Both the position numbers and the translations under genes were made by a program. This document shows, piece after piece, positions 44,588-55,569 of a stretch of DNA of 64,000 bases. The first letter of the stretch is position 1; every line of letters begins with the position of its first letter. The notes beneath the pieces are model-generated. The model saw only the letters and a list, made by a program, of their open reading frames with translations, searched no databases and was not told the DNA's origin. This DNA comes from Dactylis glomerata (lineage: Eukaryota > Streptophyta > Magnoliopsida > Poales > Poaceae). Location: assembly GCA_007115705.1 (NCBI GenBank), contig QXEO01000340.1, forward strand, positions 1,442,990 through 1,506,989, given 5' to 3'.

Positions 44588-47500
44588 GAAAGCGAGCTCA
44601 TCAGCTTCCTCTGTGAGAATCGGGATATCTTTGCATGGTCTACTTCAGACCTGTAAGGTGTGCCGAGGGAGCTAGCTGAGCACGCATTGCATGTAAGGCC
44701 GGATGCTAAACCGGTGAAGCAGCCGCTCCGGCGGTTCACAGATGATAGAAGGAAAGCAATGGGAGGAAGTAGCCAGGCTCCTAGCTGCCAGCTTTATCAA
44801 AGAAGTACTGCATCCAGATTGGGTGTCTAATCCGGTTTTGGTGGAAAAGAAGAAAGATGAGCCAGCCATAGTAAAGATATGGCGGATGTGTGTTGATTAT
44901 ACCAACTTAAACAAGGCATGTCCTAAAGATCCATTCCCGCTCCCTCGGATCGATCAAGTGATTGATTCCACAGCCGGATGTGAACTGTTATCATTTGTAG
45001 ATGCATATTCTGGTTTCCACCAGATCCCATTGTATCAGCCGGATCAAATAAAGACATCCTTTATTACCCCGTACGGGGCTTATTGCTATCTCACTATGCC
45101 ATTCGGTTTAAGAAATGCCGGCGCAACTTACCAGAGGTGTATGCAAAAATGTTTGCATGACCAAATAGATAAAAATGTGCAGGTGTATGTCGGCGATGTC
45201 ATCATAAAAACCAAGGAGAGCAAGACTCTCATAGATGACCTCCGGGAAACCTTTGCAAATCTGAGGAGGTTCCGAATGAAGTTGAATCCGGCTAAGTGCA
45301 CCTTTGGTGTGCCGGCAGGCAAATTGCTCGGTTTCCTGGTTTCCAGCCGGGGTATTGAGGTAAATCCTGGCAAGATTCGCGCCATAGAGAGAATGAAGCC
45401 GCCGACAAATCTAAAGGAAGTACAGAAGTTCACGGGGTGCCTTGCATCCCTGAGCCATTTTATAAGCCAGTTGGGAGAGAAAGCCTTGCCGTTATATCAA
45501 CTGATGAAGAAGTCCGACACATTTGTCTGGACGACGCAAGCAGATGCAGCTTTCAAAGAATTGAAGCAGATGCTGTCAACAGCACCGGTGTTGGCATCTC
45601 CAATGCCCAAGGAGCCGATGTTGCTCTACATAGCAGCGACCAACAGAGTTGTCAGTGCAGTGGTGGTAGTGGAGCGAGAGGAAGGAGGCAAAACCGTGCA
45701 GCGGCCGGTATATTATTTGAGCGAAGTTCTTTCCACCTCGAAGCAAAACTACCCCCATTATCAGAAGATGACATATGGTGTCTATATGGCGGCCAAGAAG
45801 CTCAAGCATTACTTCCAGGAGCATCCAATCCGGGTGGTGGCTGAGGCCCCTATCTCGGAAATCATAAGCAACAAAGATGCCAGCGGCCGGATAGCCAAGT
45901 GGGCAATAGAGCTTTCACCATATACACCTTAGTATGACAAGAGGGATACAATCAAGTCACAGGTGTTGGCTGATTTCTTCATTGATTGGGCCGAGATACA
46001 GTATGAGCCACCATTGCCTGATGCAAACTATTGGAGAATGCATTTTGATGGGTCCAAAACAATTCATGGCTTGGGTGCCGGCATAGTTCTCACTTCACCC
46101 AAGAATGACCAGTTGAGATATGTTCTGTAGATCCACTTCGCAGCATCAAATAATGTAGCGGAGTATGAGGCACTTGTGCATGGCCTAAAGGTGTCCAAGG
46201 ACATAGGCATTCGCCGGATTATGTGTTTCGGTGATTCGGATTTGGTGATTCAGCAGTGTTCCGGCATATGGGATGTGCATGATGCAAACATGGGATCCTA
46301 CCGTTTCTTGGTGCAGCAGTTGAGTGGCTACTTCGAAGGTTGTGAGTTCCGGCATGTCCCCCGGGCTCAGAATGAAGCGGCCGATACATTGTCCAAGTTG
46401 GGATCTTCCAGAGAGTCAATTCCGCCCGGCATTTCGCTGGAGCATCTGAGGAAGCCATCAATCAAGCCCTCGCCGGAGTCATCATCCATATATGTTCCGC
46501 CGAGCCTGAAAGAAGCTGTTCCAATGGAGATAGATGCCGGCGCTAGTTCAGATAACCCAGGGACTGCTCTCTCAGTCCCGGGGACTGGGTTGTCATACGC
46601 GGTGACTGCTGTGTTCCGGAGCAGAAGCAAGGGAAAGGGCAAGATGTATCAAAAAGTTGTTCCGGCATACCCGGAGACTGCTCCGACATATCTGGGGACT
46701 GCTCTCTCAGTCCCGGGGACTTCACAGCCCATGGAGATCGATTATGTGTCGGTCGAAGTGATGGAAATAGACTAAGCAATATTCACCGCCAAGGAAGTGC
46801 CCTCATGGGCGCGACCACTTATGAAGTTCTTGGTGGATGGTCAATTGCCGGCAGATGAGGTTGAAGCCCGCCAGGTTATGAGAAGATCAAAAGCATACAC
46901 CATCATCAATAAGGAAATATACAAGAGAAGTGCCACGGGTGTACTGCAGAGATGTGTTGAATCTGCTGAAGGCCAGGAGATGCTCCGGGAAATTCATCAG
47001 GGGGAGTGTGGTCACCACGCTTCGTCCAGAGCCCTAGTGGCAAAAGTATTCCAGCATGGGTTTTACTGGCCGACGGCACTGCAAGAAGCAGAAGACTTGG
47101 TCCGGAAGTGCAATGGGTGTCAGATGTATGCCCACCAGATTCATCAGCCGGCATCAGCATTGAAGACCATCCCGATAACCTGGCCCTTTGTTGTTTGGGG
47201 CCTAGACATGGTCGGACCATTTAAGCCGGCACGGGGGAAGGTGACTCACATTCTGGTCTTGGTGGACAAGTTCACCAAGTGGATTGAAGTAAAGCCAATA
47301 AGCAAGTGTGATGGTCACACAGCAGTGAAATTCTTAAAGGATATAATCTTGAGATATGGTGTTCCTCATAGCATCATCACTGACAATGGGTCGAACTTTG
47401 CCCAAGGGGCATTTGCCAGATATTATGAGGAGGTGGGAATCCGGTTGGACATTGCGTCGGTCGCTCACCCTTGTACCAATGGCCAGGTAGAAAGGTCAAA

Positions 47501-48071
47501 TGGATTAGTGTTATCCGGCATAAAACCCCGGTTGATAGAGCCACTAGAGAAGACTCCCAGATGTTGGCTAGATGAATTGCCGGCAGTGGTTTGGAGCTTG
47601 AGGACAACTCCGAATAGGTCAACAGGCTATACGCCATTTTTCCTTGTGTATGGGGCAGAGGCAGTGCTTCCAACAGATGTAATACATGATGCACCAAGAG
47701 TGGTGCTATATACCGAGGAAGAGGCTAAAGAAGCCAGAGAAAATGATGTTGATCTGCTGGAAGAAGCAAGAGAGATCACACTATCAAGGACTGCAGTATA
47801 TCAGTAGAACCTCAGACGCTATCATGCGCAGAAGGTGAATCTAAGGAGATTCCAAGAGGGAGATTTAGTACTCCGGCTAAGGCAAGGCACAGAAGGCCGG
47901 CATAAATTAACTCCTCCATGGGAGGGGCCATTCATTGTGAGCAGGGCTCTGCACAATGATGCCTACTATCTTATCGATGTGCAGGCTCCCAAGAAGAACA
48001 AGGTGGACAGGTCCAGAGAAGAAACCAAGCGGCCATGGAACATAGCTCTACTCTATCCTTTTTACCCCTGA
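44588..48071 (+). pseudogene. pol: pol of G2: RT, RNase H, second RNase H, integrase; inactive
   Basis: After the gag stop the frame shows ESELISFL, meets TAA near 44655, and shifts by one near 44760. RT follows with RMCVDYTNLNKACPKD and MPFGLRNAGATYQR, but the active site reads YVGD (45186-45197) instead of YVDD. RNase H (PVYYLSEVL, HYQKMTYGVYMAAKKLKHYF) is followed by stops at 45930 and 46127. A second RNase H (46042-46400) keeps D in FDGS, E in AEYEAL, D in GDSDLV and D in EAADTLS. A linker has a stop at 46773. Integrase has HHCC (about 46990-47120) and D, D, E in LDMVGPF, ITDNGSNF and GQVERSNG, then a stop at 47805. Apart from the shift near 44760 all stops are in one frame. Confidence 0.88.
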
Positions 48072-48718
48072 AGCTTAATGTATGTCTTTCCATTTTGCTT
48101 TGTGTGCCAGCACTATATGCCGGCGCAAGACTAATGAATGAAATGTCAGCATCCCGAGGAGATCGGGCACTGCCTCCGTTATATATTGTTGTCTATGTTC
48201 AGTTTTTCATTTATATGTCGGCTGGCTTGATTTCAAGGTTTCCTATGTTGGCTTAGTAATGTGTCAGCACCAAAGGCTGCTCTTCGACTGAGCTGCTGTC
48301 CAAAACCCGGCTTCATGGCTAGCAAGAGTAGATGCCAGAGATTGTCTACACATGAAAAACGGCTAAGGAAAAATAAAGCAAGCGAACCGACATTTATCTT
48401 ACTGCAAAAGTTAAAACTTGAAGTGTCGGATGATTTGAAGTCTCAGTTTCAAAGTTTGAGTACTGTATGTTTAATAAAGCAGCCTTGAGACTTATACGTC
48501 AAAAGCCGAGTAAGGTAGACAAGTAGCCAAGGTTGTGGAGTTAAGGAAACAGGAAAGTAAACTTGGTGACTTAGCCAAAAGATGATCCGGCATTCATAAG
48601 CAAGCAAACCAAATTAAAACTTGTTCAGGTAGCAAACCAAAGGAAATAAGGTATATCTTACAATTGCACCCGGCATACCGGGGATCTGATAAAACTTAAA
48701 GTTTTTGTGCTGCAAAGT
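48072..48718. other. Spacer between pol and the antisense gene of G2
   Basis: Non-coding. It contains a possible poly(A) signal aataaag (48434, plus) and several cggca motifs. It is the expected place for convergent ends of the sense and antisense transcripts. Confidence 0.5.
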
Positions 48719-50035
48719 TCAAGAGGCAGGAGTGGAAGCAGAGCCGCCGGCAGGTGGAGCCGTGGCAGTAGATATATCGGCTTCAGGAGTGCCGGATCCA
48801 GCAGAAGGAATGGAACCATCACCTCCGGCCAGGGCAGGACCCTGCTTCGGAGCTTCAGTGTCGGTGTCTTCAGCTTCTTCTTCATCCTGGCTGGAGTTTG
48901 AGCCCTCAGCGTCCTCAGCATTGTCCTTCTTCTCCGGCTCGCGGATGTCCCGGACAAAGGCCTCAGTGTCGGCATAGTCCACATAGCTGTGGGCTAACTC
49001 CCGGCGACGCCGGATAAACTTTGGGTCTGTGGTCCACACAGATCCTTCGCGCACAGAGCGCAAAGTCTCCAAGTCAACCTTTTCATACCAAGAGAGGAAG
49101 TAAGTGAGAGCTTCATCAGCTCCCACCCTTACACCGGAGTCCCGCCATTCCCTGAGGCAAACCTTGGAAAGCTGCAAGTCATTGCCGAGGTCAAGAGGGT
49201 CAGTGGGCGTTCTCTATCCCGGCCAGAGGGCGGAGTGTGCTTCCTGAGCACCAAGGAAAAGATCATCAGTGTAGGATGTCTTGGCTTTCTTGCGAGCTTC
49301 CAGAGCGATCAGCTATTCAGACATGTCCCAGCTGGATGAGTCAACTGGAACATTCTGGTTCACCCGATCCACCTGCAAAGGCTTCTCAACATCTTCGACG
49401 GAAGCAGGGAACATGCCTAAAAGATAAAGAAGATATTAGAAATAGGAATATATATCGGCATGAAGGTTATGCCGGAAAATATCATTATATGTCGGACAAG
49501 ATGTGTCGGGCAGAAGAGGATTTGAAGCTTACTGGCGAAATTGACGTTGAGCCGGGCAATATCAACTTCCCACTTGGTGGCCTGCTCCTTCAGATGCTGC
49601 AGTTCAAGATTGGCCCCCGAGGCATCAGCTTCTGAGGTGACAAGCAGCCCCTGGACCTTCTTGAGTTGGCCATCCCTCTCCTCCTTTTCGTCCAGGAGCT
49701 CGGTAATCTGGCTCTTCAGTTGCTCCACCTCAGCTTTGTGGGTGACATCCCTTTCATCCAACTGCTTGGCCACATCCACTGAGGACACACAGTCCTAGTG
49801 GCGTGCTTCCAGTGCAGCCTTTTCATCTGCAAGGATTTGAAGTTAAATGGATTTGAGGATTTGAAGTTAAAAATAATTTCAAGATAGAAAACAATCACAA
49901 AGATTGAAGGATCTGAAGTACAGCGTGCTTATTTGAAGATGGGCAGAATCCAGCATACCTGTGAGCTCCTTTACCCTCTAACAAGCTCGGTGACTTGTTC
50001 CTCAGTAGTGGCTGAAAAATGTCGGCAAAGGGTTA

Positions 50036-50122
50036 TGTGTCGGCTGAGTTTACCTTTCTTGGTCAGATCCAGGCATATAATGGTGTGTCGGCTGAGTTTA
50101 CCTTTCTTGGTCAGATCCAGGC
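50036..50122 (-). repeat. 48-bp tandem duplication across a splice donor
   Basis: tgtgtcggctgagtttacc...gatccaggc occurs at 50036-50074 and 50084-50122. On the minus strand each copy contains the end of exon 4 and the donor AAAG|GTAAAC, giving two alternative donor sites 48 bases apart. Confidence 0.85.
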
Positions 50123-50273
50123 GAATTTTGTTGTGCTCGTCGGATAACTTCCGATGCTCGCATACCAGGTCATGATACATGTCGGCGCGTGCATTGTTCA
50201 TGCGCTGCAAAAGTGTTGGGATTTGAAATGTTATGACAGAAATTTAGCATATCAGTTAAGTTGAAGATTCTAC

Positions 50274-50510
50274 CAAGTTTTCATTTCTTGAAGACCCGGC
50301 ACAGGTGCTGCGTACCTATCCCGGCCCTCGGTGACTAGGATTTGAAGCTCAAATCGAGCTTATATGTCGGTCAGGTGGATTTGAAAGTTACATCAGGTTT
50401 TAGTTTTTTGGAAGACCCGGCACAGGTGCTGCGCACCTATCCCGGCCCTCGGTGACAAGGATTTGAAGCTCGGATCGAGCTTATATGTGTCAGACAGTTG
50501 GATTTGAAAA
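50274..50510. repeat. Two-copy tandem repeat of about 120 bp in an intron of the antisense gene
   Basis: agacccggcacaggtgctgcg...gagcttatatgt is present at about 50291-50370 and again at 50412-50490, period about 120 bp, with a few changes. It lies in the intron between exons 3 and 4. Confidence 0.85.
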
Positions 50511-53123
50511 TAGCTAAGTGGAAAAGAATATTTGAAAATCCTGGATGTCCGTATCCCGGACAGCCGACATTTTCAAGGACTGGGGATATATAAGGAAAAT
50601 ACTTACGTTGGTGGTGTCGGCCAAAAGGTGAAGCCTCTGCTGGATGCTGAGGAGCTCACTGGCAATAGGAATGGGTTTGGACGCCAGTATAACATCAGGA
50701 TTGCCAGGGGCCAGAACTTCGGCCAGTTTCTTCTTCTTAGAGCTGGCAGTATCCATGTAGTCAGCATCGTTCCACTTCATGCAGTATTCCTTGAGGGATC
50801 CAAGGCTTTTGTCACTCTTGGTCAGCAGAGAAACGCGGCCCTCAAGTTCCGGCGTCTGGAAGAAGCTGGGCCGGGCCACTGCCTTGCCAAAATGAAGTGT
50901 CATGGCAGAGCTGGAGGGTGCGGGCTTAGCAGATGCCGGCGCAGTTGTAGCAGATGGTGTCGCGGTCTTGATGATTTGCTTCATCTTGAAAGTGCCGGTC
51001 TTGGCCGGGACATCAGTCTTTTCAGGAGTTGGAGCTTTGGGCATTGGTTGTTCCGGCGCGGCCGGTGTAGCTTGTCCTGCAGAAGCTGGTACCGGGTTAG
51101 TCCGGACTTCTGGTACCTCGGGAGCTTTTCCTTTCTTTATGCCAGCGCTCTTGTCGCTTGCGCCAGCATCTTCAGCAGTTTTGGCGCCGCTGGCGGGCAC
51201 GCCGGTGTTAGAAGCCTCTTGTTGAGCCCCCGTGTCCATGTGGACATCGGGGGCAGAAGTATTTTGTTAAGCTCCCGAGTCCATGTGGACGTCAGGGGCA
51301 GAGTTGTCTTGTTCCGGTGGAGGATCATCCTTCGCCGGGGAAGAGGCATTTTCGGGCGCGGGCGAAGATGTCGGCGCCGGAGAGGTGGTATGACTGGTAG
51401 CAGGTATGTCGGGGCATGAAGCAGACGCCGGCTTATCAACATTGGGGCTGGCACTGGAACTGGAGGCATGTTCCGGCGGAAGAGGAGCCCTGAGGAGGAA
51501 AAGAGCAAGTTAGTAATCAGAAGGAGAAATATGCCGGAAATAATATAAGGGGAAGAAAGTTACCTTGAGGCAACAGGTCTCTGTCTCTTGGGCTGGGGCA
51601 CGCCGATCTTCTGCCTCTTATGTGTTTGAGCTGGTTTAGGGTGGGGCTTCACTCCGCGCTTCCGGCTGGCACGTTCGCCGGTGGAGGGAGGTCCCTGGTT
51701 TAGAGGAGTAGCATCGACGACTTCGTCGTCCGGAATAACTGAGGACGGTGTAGGAAATGCGTAAGCAAGTGGCATTGGGTCATAGTACATCAGGATCTCC
51801 TCGTCAGAATCATCCTCACTCCGGTCTTGAATGGAATGCCGGGATGAGGAGGCCTTACCCGCGGCAGAAGCGGCACAGGTGTTCTTCGGCAGTTTGTCTT
51901 CATGATCTGGATCTTCGGGATCCGCAACGGTGCGGTCTGCGACAATCTTGATCCGGGAGTTCTCCATATCCTGGAAGCTGAATTTCTGCATAAGACATAG
52001 CAAGTTGATCAGAAAAAAGAAGTATGTCGGCAATAGAAATATGTCAGATCAGGCATTATGGTATCGGCAACAACAGTATGTCGGCTTAAGCATTTATATG
52101 TCGGCAGAGTGGATATGTCGGGCGAAAAGCAGAAGTATCGGCTAAAGAGGTTTACCGTCGGGGCGGGGCTGTCCCGACTGTATGGCTCGAGCCCCCAGGC
52201 AAAGGTGACCTACGAAGACTTGCAGATATCTTTAACCCGCTGCAGAATGTCAGCGGGGCTTAGCTCATGAGTGGAGTGTCGAGTGGGGTCCATGGCCCTG
52301 CTCATCTGACAAATCTTGTGGGACCGGCGCTGGAGAGGAGAGACGCGCCGGCTAATGAAGCAAGCCACAATGTCCTGCGGTGTCAGGCCGGCATCCCGTA
52401 GCTCGCCCTTAACCCGGTGGAGGGCATTAACCGGCCCACCATGTTCTTCGGGTTATATGTCCAATTCCTCATCTTGAAGGGTGGCTCATCCACATATGGC
52501 GGCAGGTTGAGCAGATCGGCATCCGTGGTGTTCTTCATGTAGAAGAAACTCTTCTGCCACTTCTTGCAGGACTCGAGCAGTTCAATCTTCGGAAAGTCGG
52601 AGCCTTTCCGGGACATTATGGTGGCCGCGCCACATTGGATCATAGGTCGATCCTTCTTTTCCTGAGCAGTTTCCGGCGGATCATCCTTGCTCCGAGGCTC
52701 TTGAGCTCTTTGTTTGCGCAGCTGGAAGTATTTTGCCCATGCCTGGGCAAAGGGCTCTATGCCGGCATAGCCCTCGCAGAAAGCAGCAAAGGCCGATAGA
52801 ATCATCACCGCGTTTGCCGGCAGGTGATGAGGCTGCAGGCCGTAGGTATCCAGGAAGTCCCGGAAGAAGTCGCTAACCAGCAGAGCGAAGCCCCGCTCGA
52901 AGTGGGAGATGAAGACAACGCGTTCGCCAGATTCAGGTGCCAGCACAGTCTCTCCGGCAGGTAGCCGACATGCTATGCCGGCCAGGACACGTCTGGTGGT
53001 CGTTATCCGGGATATGTCGGCCGGGGTCACCTCAGACCCCTCCCAGCCAGAGCGTCCTTGTGCTAGGGCCAGATTATCCTCCTCCGGTGCAGAGGTGGCC
53101 GTCATACTGGATGAAGCCATCAT

Positions 53124-53716
53124 GACTGCTGGAACAGGGCGTGAGAGCCGGAGTCCCGTGTTGTTAGTCCTAGCAGAAGCAGAGTAAAGGGGGAAAGTTA
53201 GTCTCTCCGGCAAACCAATCTCACACAAGTTAGTAGAAAGAGAAGATCTACCGCCATAGTTAAATCAAAAATAATTAAGGGTAAATTCCTATGGGAAGAG
53301 CACTTATGAACTTCCAGAGAAGGTATACCGCAATGCTGAGGGAATCAATCAGAGGCTAAGTACAACAATCAGAGAAGATCTAGGCCAGAGAAATTACTAC
53401 CAAGAGATTGCGGAGAGGCATGAAAGAAGAAGAACTAAGGAGGGGAAGAACTCACCGAGCTAATGGCGACGGTGGCGGAGTAATTGCAAGGTTGCAGTAA
53501 AGAGAAGAGCTTCGCCGGGCACTGCTCCGTCGGAGAAGAAGAACTGTGGCGGTGCTGAGGAAGAGGCCGGGGCGCGATGAGCAATGGCGCCGGCGTGAGA
53601 TGGAACGACGGCGGCGTGGAGTATCTGTGGCTCGGTCTGGCGGAGGAGGTCTTGAGGTGAAGAGGCAGAGGAAGAAGAAGGAGTGGGGTAAAAAGTGAGA
53701 GTTACCCCCGCTCCCC
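53124..53716 (-). other. 5' UTR of the antisense gene, with an intron
   Basis: On the minus strand a leader exon would run from about 53690 to 53456 and end in the donor CTCG|GTGAGT. An acceptor TTCTGCTAG|GACTAAC at 53169 starts the first coding exon. The first in-frame ATGs found are at 53123 and 53120 (ATGATGGCTTCATCC). No ATG in the frame was seen upstream, so 53123 is taken as the start. Confidence 0.55.
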
Positions 53717-53724
53717 TATTTATA
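53717..53724 (-). promoter_or_regulatory. TATA box of the antisense gene, with a G-box upstream
   Basis: The minus strand reads GCGGTATAAATAGGGGAG, a textbook TATA box, about 600 bp before the chosen ATG. The palindrome GCCACGTGGC (53791-53800), a G-box, lies about 70 bp further upstream. This promoter is independent of the LTR. Confidence 0.65.
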
Positions 53725-54200
53725 CCGCAGGGCGGTGGTCGTGGGTACCGTGGTAGTGATCCACTACCTCGATCGTTTCTGCGGAGGATCGCCACGTGGC
53801 GGCGCATCGTGGGGCAGCGGTTACAGTAACTGAGCCACTAGGCCAGTTATGGCAATGATGATAGGCAGTAATCACGCAGTGAACCGTCACTTGATGTGAC
53901 CGTTCGCAGGCAGAGCGGTTGCAAGTTTCGAGGAAAACTGTCGGACTTGGCTTCTCAAGGAAGCTTCAGCTATGTGCCGGCATGACCATGCTTGAAACAA
54001 ATCCCGTCCGGAATACCTTCGGGACCGGCCGGATTAACTTTTAGAGAAGGAAGAGGAGCCGACATATACACTGAGGACCGGCATATAATGTAATCGCCGG
54101 CATATAATCAAGAGTCGGGATATCAGAAAAGAGAGGGTATGTTGAACCTGCCAAGGCCCCTCAGTTAAGACTGGGGGACCTCGATAGCTTCGGGGACTAG
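53725..54200. other. Region between the antisense promoter and the 3' LTR of G2
   Basis: Non-coding. It holds the G-box at 53791-53800 and several CCGGCAT motifs (53977, 54079, 54099). The stretch actgggggacctcgatagcttcggggactag (54169-54200) adjoins the 3' LTR and includes the likely purine tract. Confidence 0.5.
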
Positions 54201-55125
54201 TGTCGGGGGGATGACCCCCGGTAGGGTCAAGAGACTAGAAAGACATAAGGAAAGTGGTTGACTTTGTGCTGGTTGACCAAGGTTGGGCCTGGCCGAAATA
54301 TAAGAGTATCGGCCAGGCCGGCATATAACTCGTATCCCGGCCGGTGTTCAGATATGTCGGCATAGTCGGGATACATGGTGAAGTGTGCCTGCGTATATAT
54401 GGATATGCCGGCTTAACCTAGTTGTTATATTGTGCAGGAACAGGGGAGGCCAGATTACCTGGCCATGGGTCGTTGGTCTGGCATATAGGTCGAGGATATG
54501 GCCAACGGCTATATCCGGGACACAGAAGTCAACCAAGGTCACATCCCCACAATCAAGGAAAGAAAATATCTAAGCATGGAGGCAGATCATGGTGACAGGG
54601 TGCACAGTGGTGGTCTACCAACCATCACTGTGCCAAGTACCGACCTTGACATCATAGTGGAGAGGTCATAGACCAGGAAGTACATCGTATAGAGATATGA
54701 AGTCACATCGAGAGCAATCAGGGAGAAAGTCAAGGGGTCCTGCCATCGTCAGCATGTCCTGTTTGGAGCGTAACTGCTGTCTCTTGGTCCAAGTGACCGT
54801 TGTAACCCTGGCCACCCCTATATAAGGTGGCACAGGGAACCCTAGCAAAGGGAGATCGATGCTCACTCTCTCAGTTGATAGTTAATCTTCCTCCTCTCGC
54901 AGAGAGCTTGGAAGCACCATTGTTGTACACTCCATCGATCTAGATATACAACCAGTAGAGCAGGAGTAAGGGTGTTATCTCCTTACGAGAGCCCCGAACC
55001 TGGGTAGCTTGTGTGTTCCTTTCTGTCATGCTTCTTAGCTCGCTCCCCTCACCCGAATCCTCCAGCATCTAGTTCGGCCCCCATTTAAGCCATCCCATGG
55101 CATATGTTGTTTCACCACGACGACA
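54201..55125 (+). repeat. 3' LTR of G2
   Basis: 925 bp from TGTCGGGGGG to CGACGACA, matching the 5' LTR over its full length, followed by the TSD CCACT (55126-55130). The TATA equivalent lies near 54820. Confidence 0.9.
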
Positions 55126-55130
55126 CCACT

Positions 55131-55548
55131 AGTGAACTGTGGACCCTGGTCCAATTTATTTTATATTGCTATCACCTGTTTACTTTACTCACACTGTTTA
55201 CTTTACTCGCATACTACTATTGCTTTCCACTTGATACGCTCATACCTTTGTTTACATCAAACCGGTGAGATTAACAACCTCATCGTAAGTTGGGAGCAAA
55301 GTATTTGGTTGTGTTGTGTGCAGGTTCCACATTGCTACTAGTTGAAGACGTGCTAACACGTTATCGTTAACAGCGCCCTTGTTGGAGTGTCACTAGGCTA
55401 GCAAGCATCACCATCTGGAGTTTGGCTTTTTCCTAGACTGACAAACCTTGGTTTCTTACTGAGGGAAAATTTGCTGCTGTACTCATCATACCTTCCTCTT
55501 GGGGTTCCCAACTGGACGGCGAAATTACATCAACACCGTGCTGCATCA
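55131..55548 (+). repeat. 5' LTR of P, second part
   Basis: Continues the P LTR after G2: agtgaactgtggaccctgg... to CCGTGCTGCATCA. With 38944-40115 it gives an LTR of about 1,590 bp. Confidence 0.86.
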
Positions 55549-55559
55549 AGCTAATTTTC

Positions 55560-55569
55560 TGGCGCCGTT
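55560..55569 (+). other. Primer binding site of P, cut by M2
   Basis: TGGCGCCGTT is followed at once by M2. The remaining GCCGGGG is at 62548-62554, after the duplicated CCGTT (55565-55569 and 62543-62547). The insertion destroyed the primer site. Confidence 0.88.

Larger units (their letters stand above)
48719..53123 (-). pseudogene. Antisense spliced gene of G2 (plant gypsy-type transposon domain protein)
   Basis: Seven coding exons read on the minus strand with GT...AG borders: 53123-52156, 51985-51564, 51489-50607, 50204-50102, 50011-49959, 49826-49533 and 49416-48719. Phases agree across the joins, with one exception explained by a lost base in exon 5. Exon 1 carries the region known as putative gypsy type transposon (Pfam Transposase_28), e.g. 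VVFISHFERGFALLVSDFF and YGLQPHHLPANAVMILSAF. Later exons encode a basic/acidic low-complexity part and a coiled coil (exon 6). Stops lie at 52212, 51269, 49973 (after the lost base), 49797, 49315 and 49216; most fit CAG/CAA to TAG/TAA. Exon 1 also has a frameshift near 52430. The full product would be about 1,140 residues. Its function is unknown. Confidence 0.8.
40116..55125 (+). mobile_element. Tat-lineage Ty3/gypsy element G2, 15.0 kb
   Basis: LTRs 40116-41041 and 54201-55125 start TGTCGGGGGG and end GACA, with the TSD CCACT at 40111-40115 and 55126-55130. The order is gag-protease, RT, RNase H, a second RNase H and integrase on the plus strand, then a spliced gene on the minus strand before the 3' LTR. 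The extra RNase H and the antisense gene are known traits of the Tat lineage. About 36 LTR differences by eye (about 4%) make it older than M2. The element is inactive: frameshifts, many stops and a changed RT catalytic residue. Confidence 0.9.
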
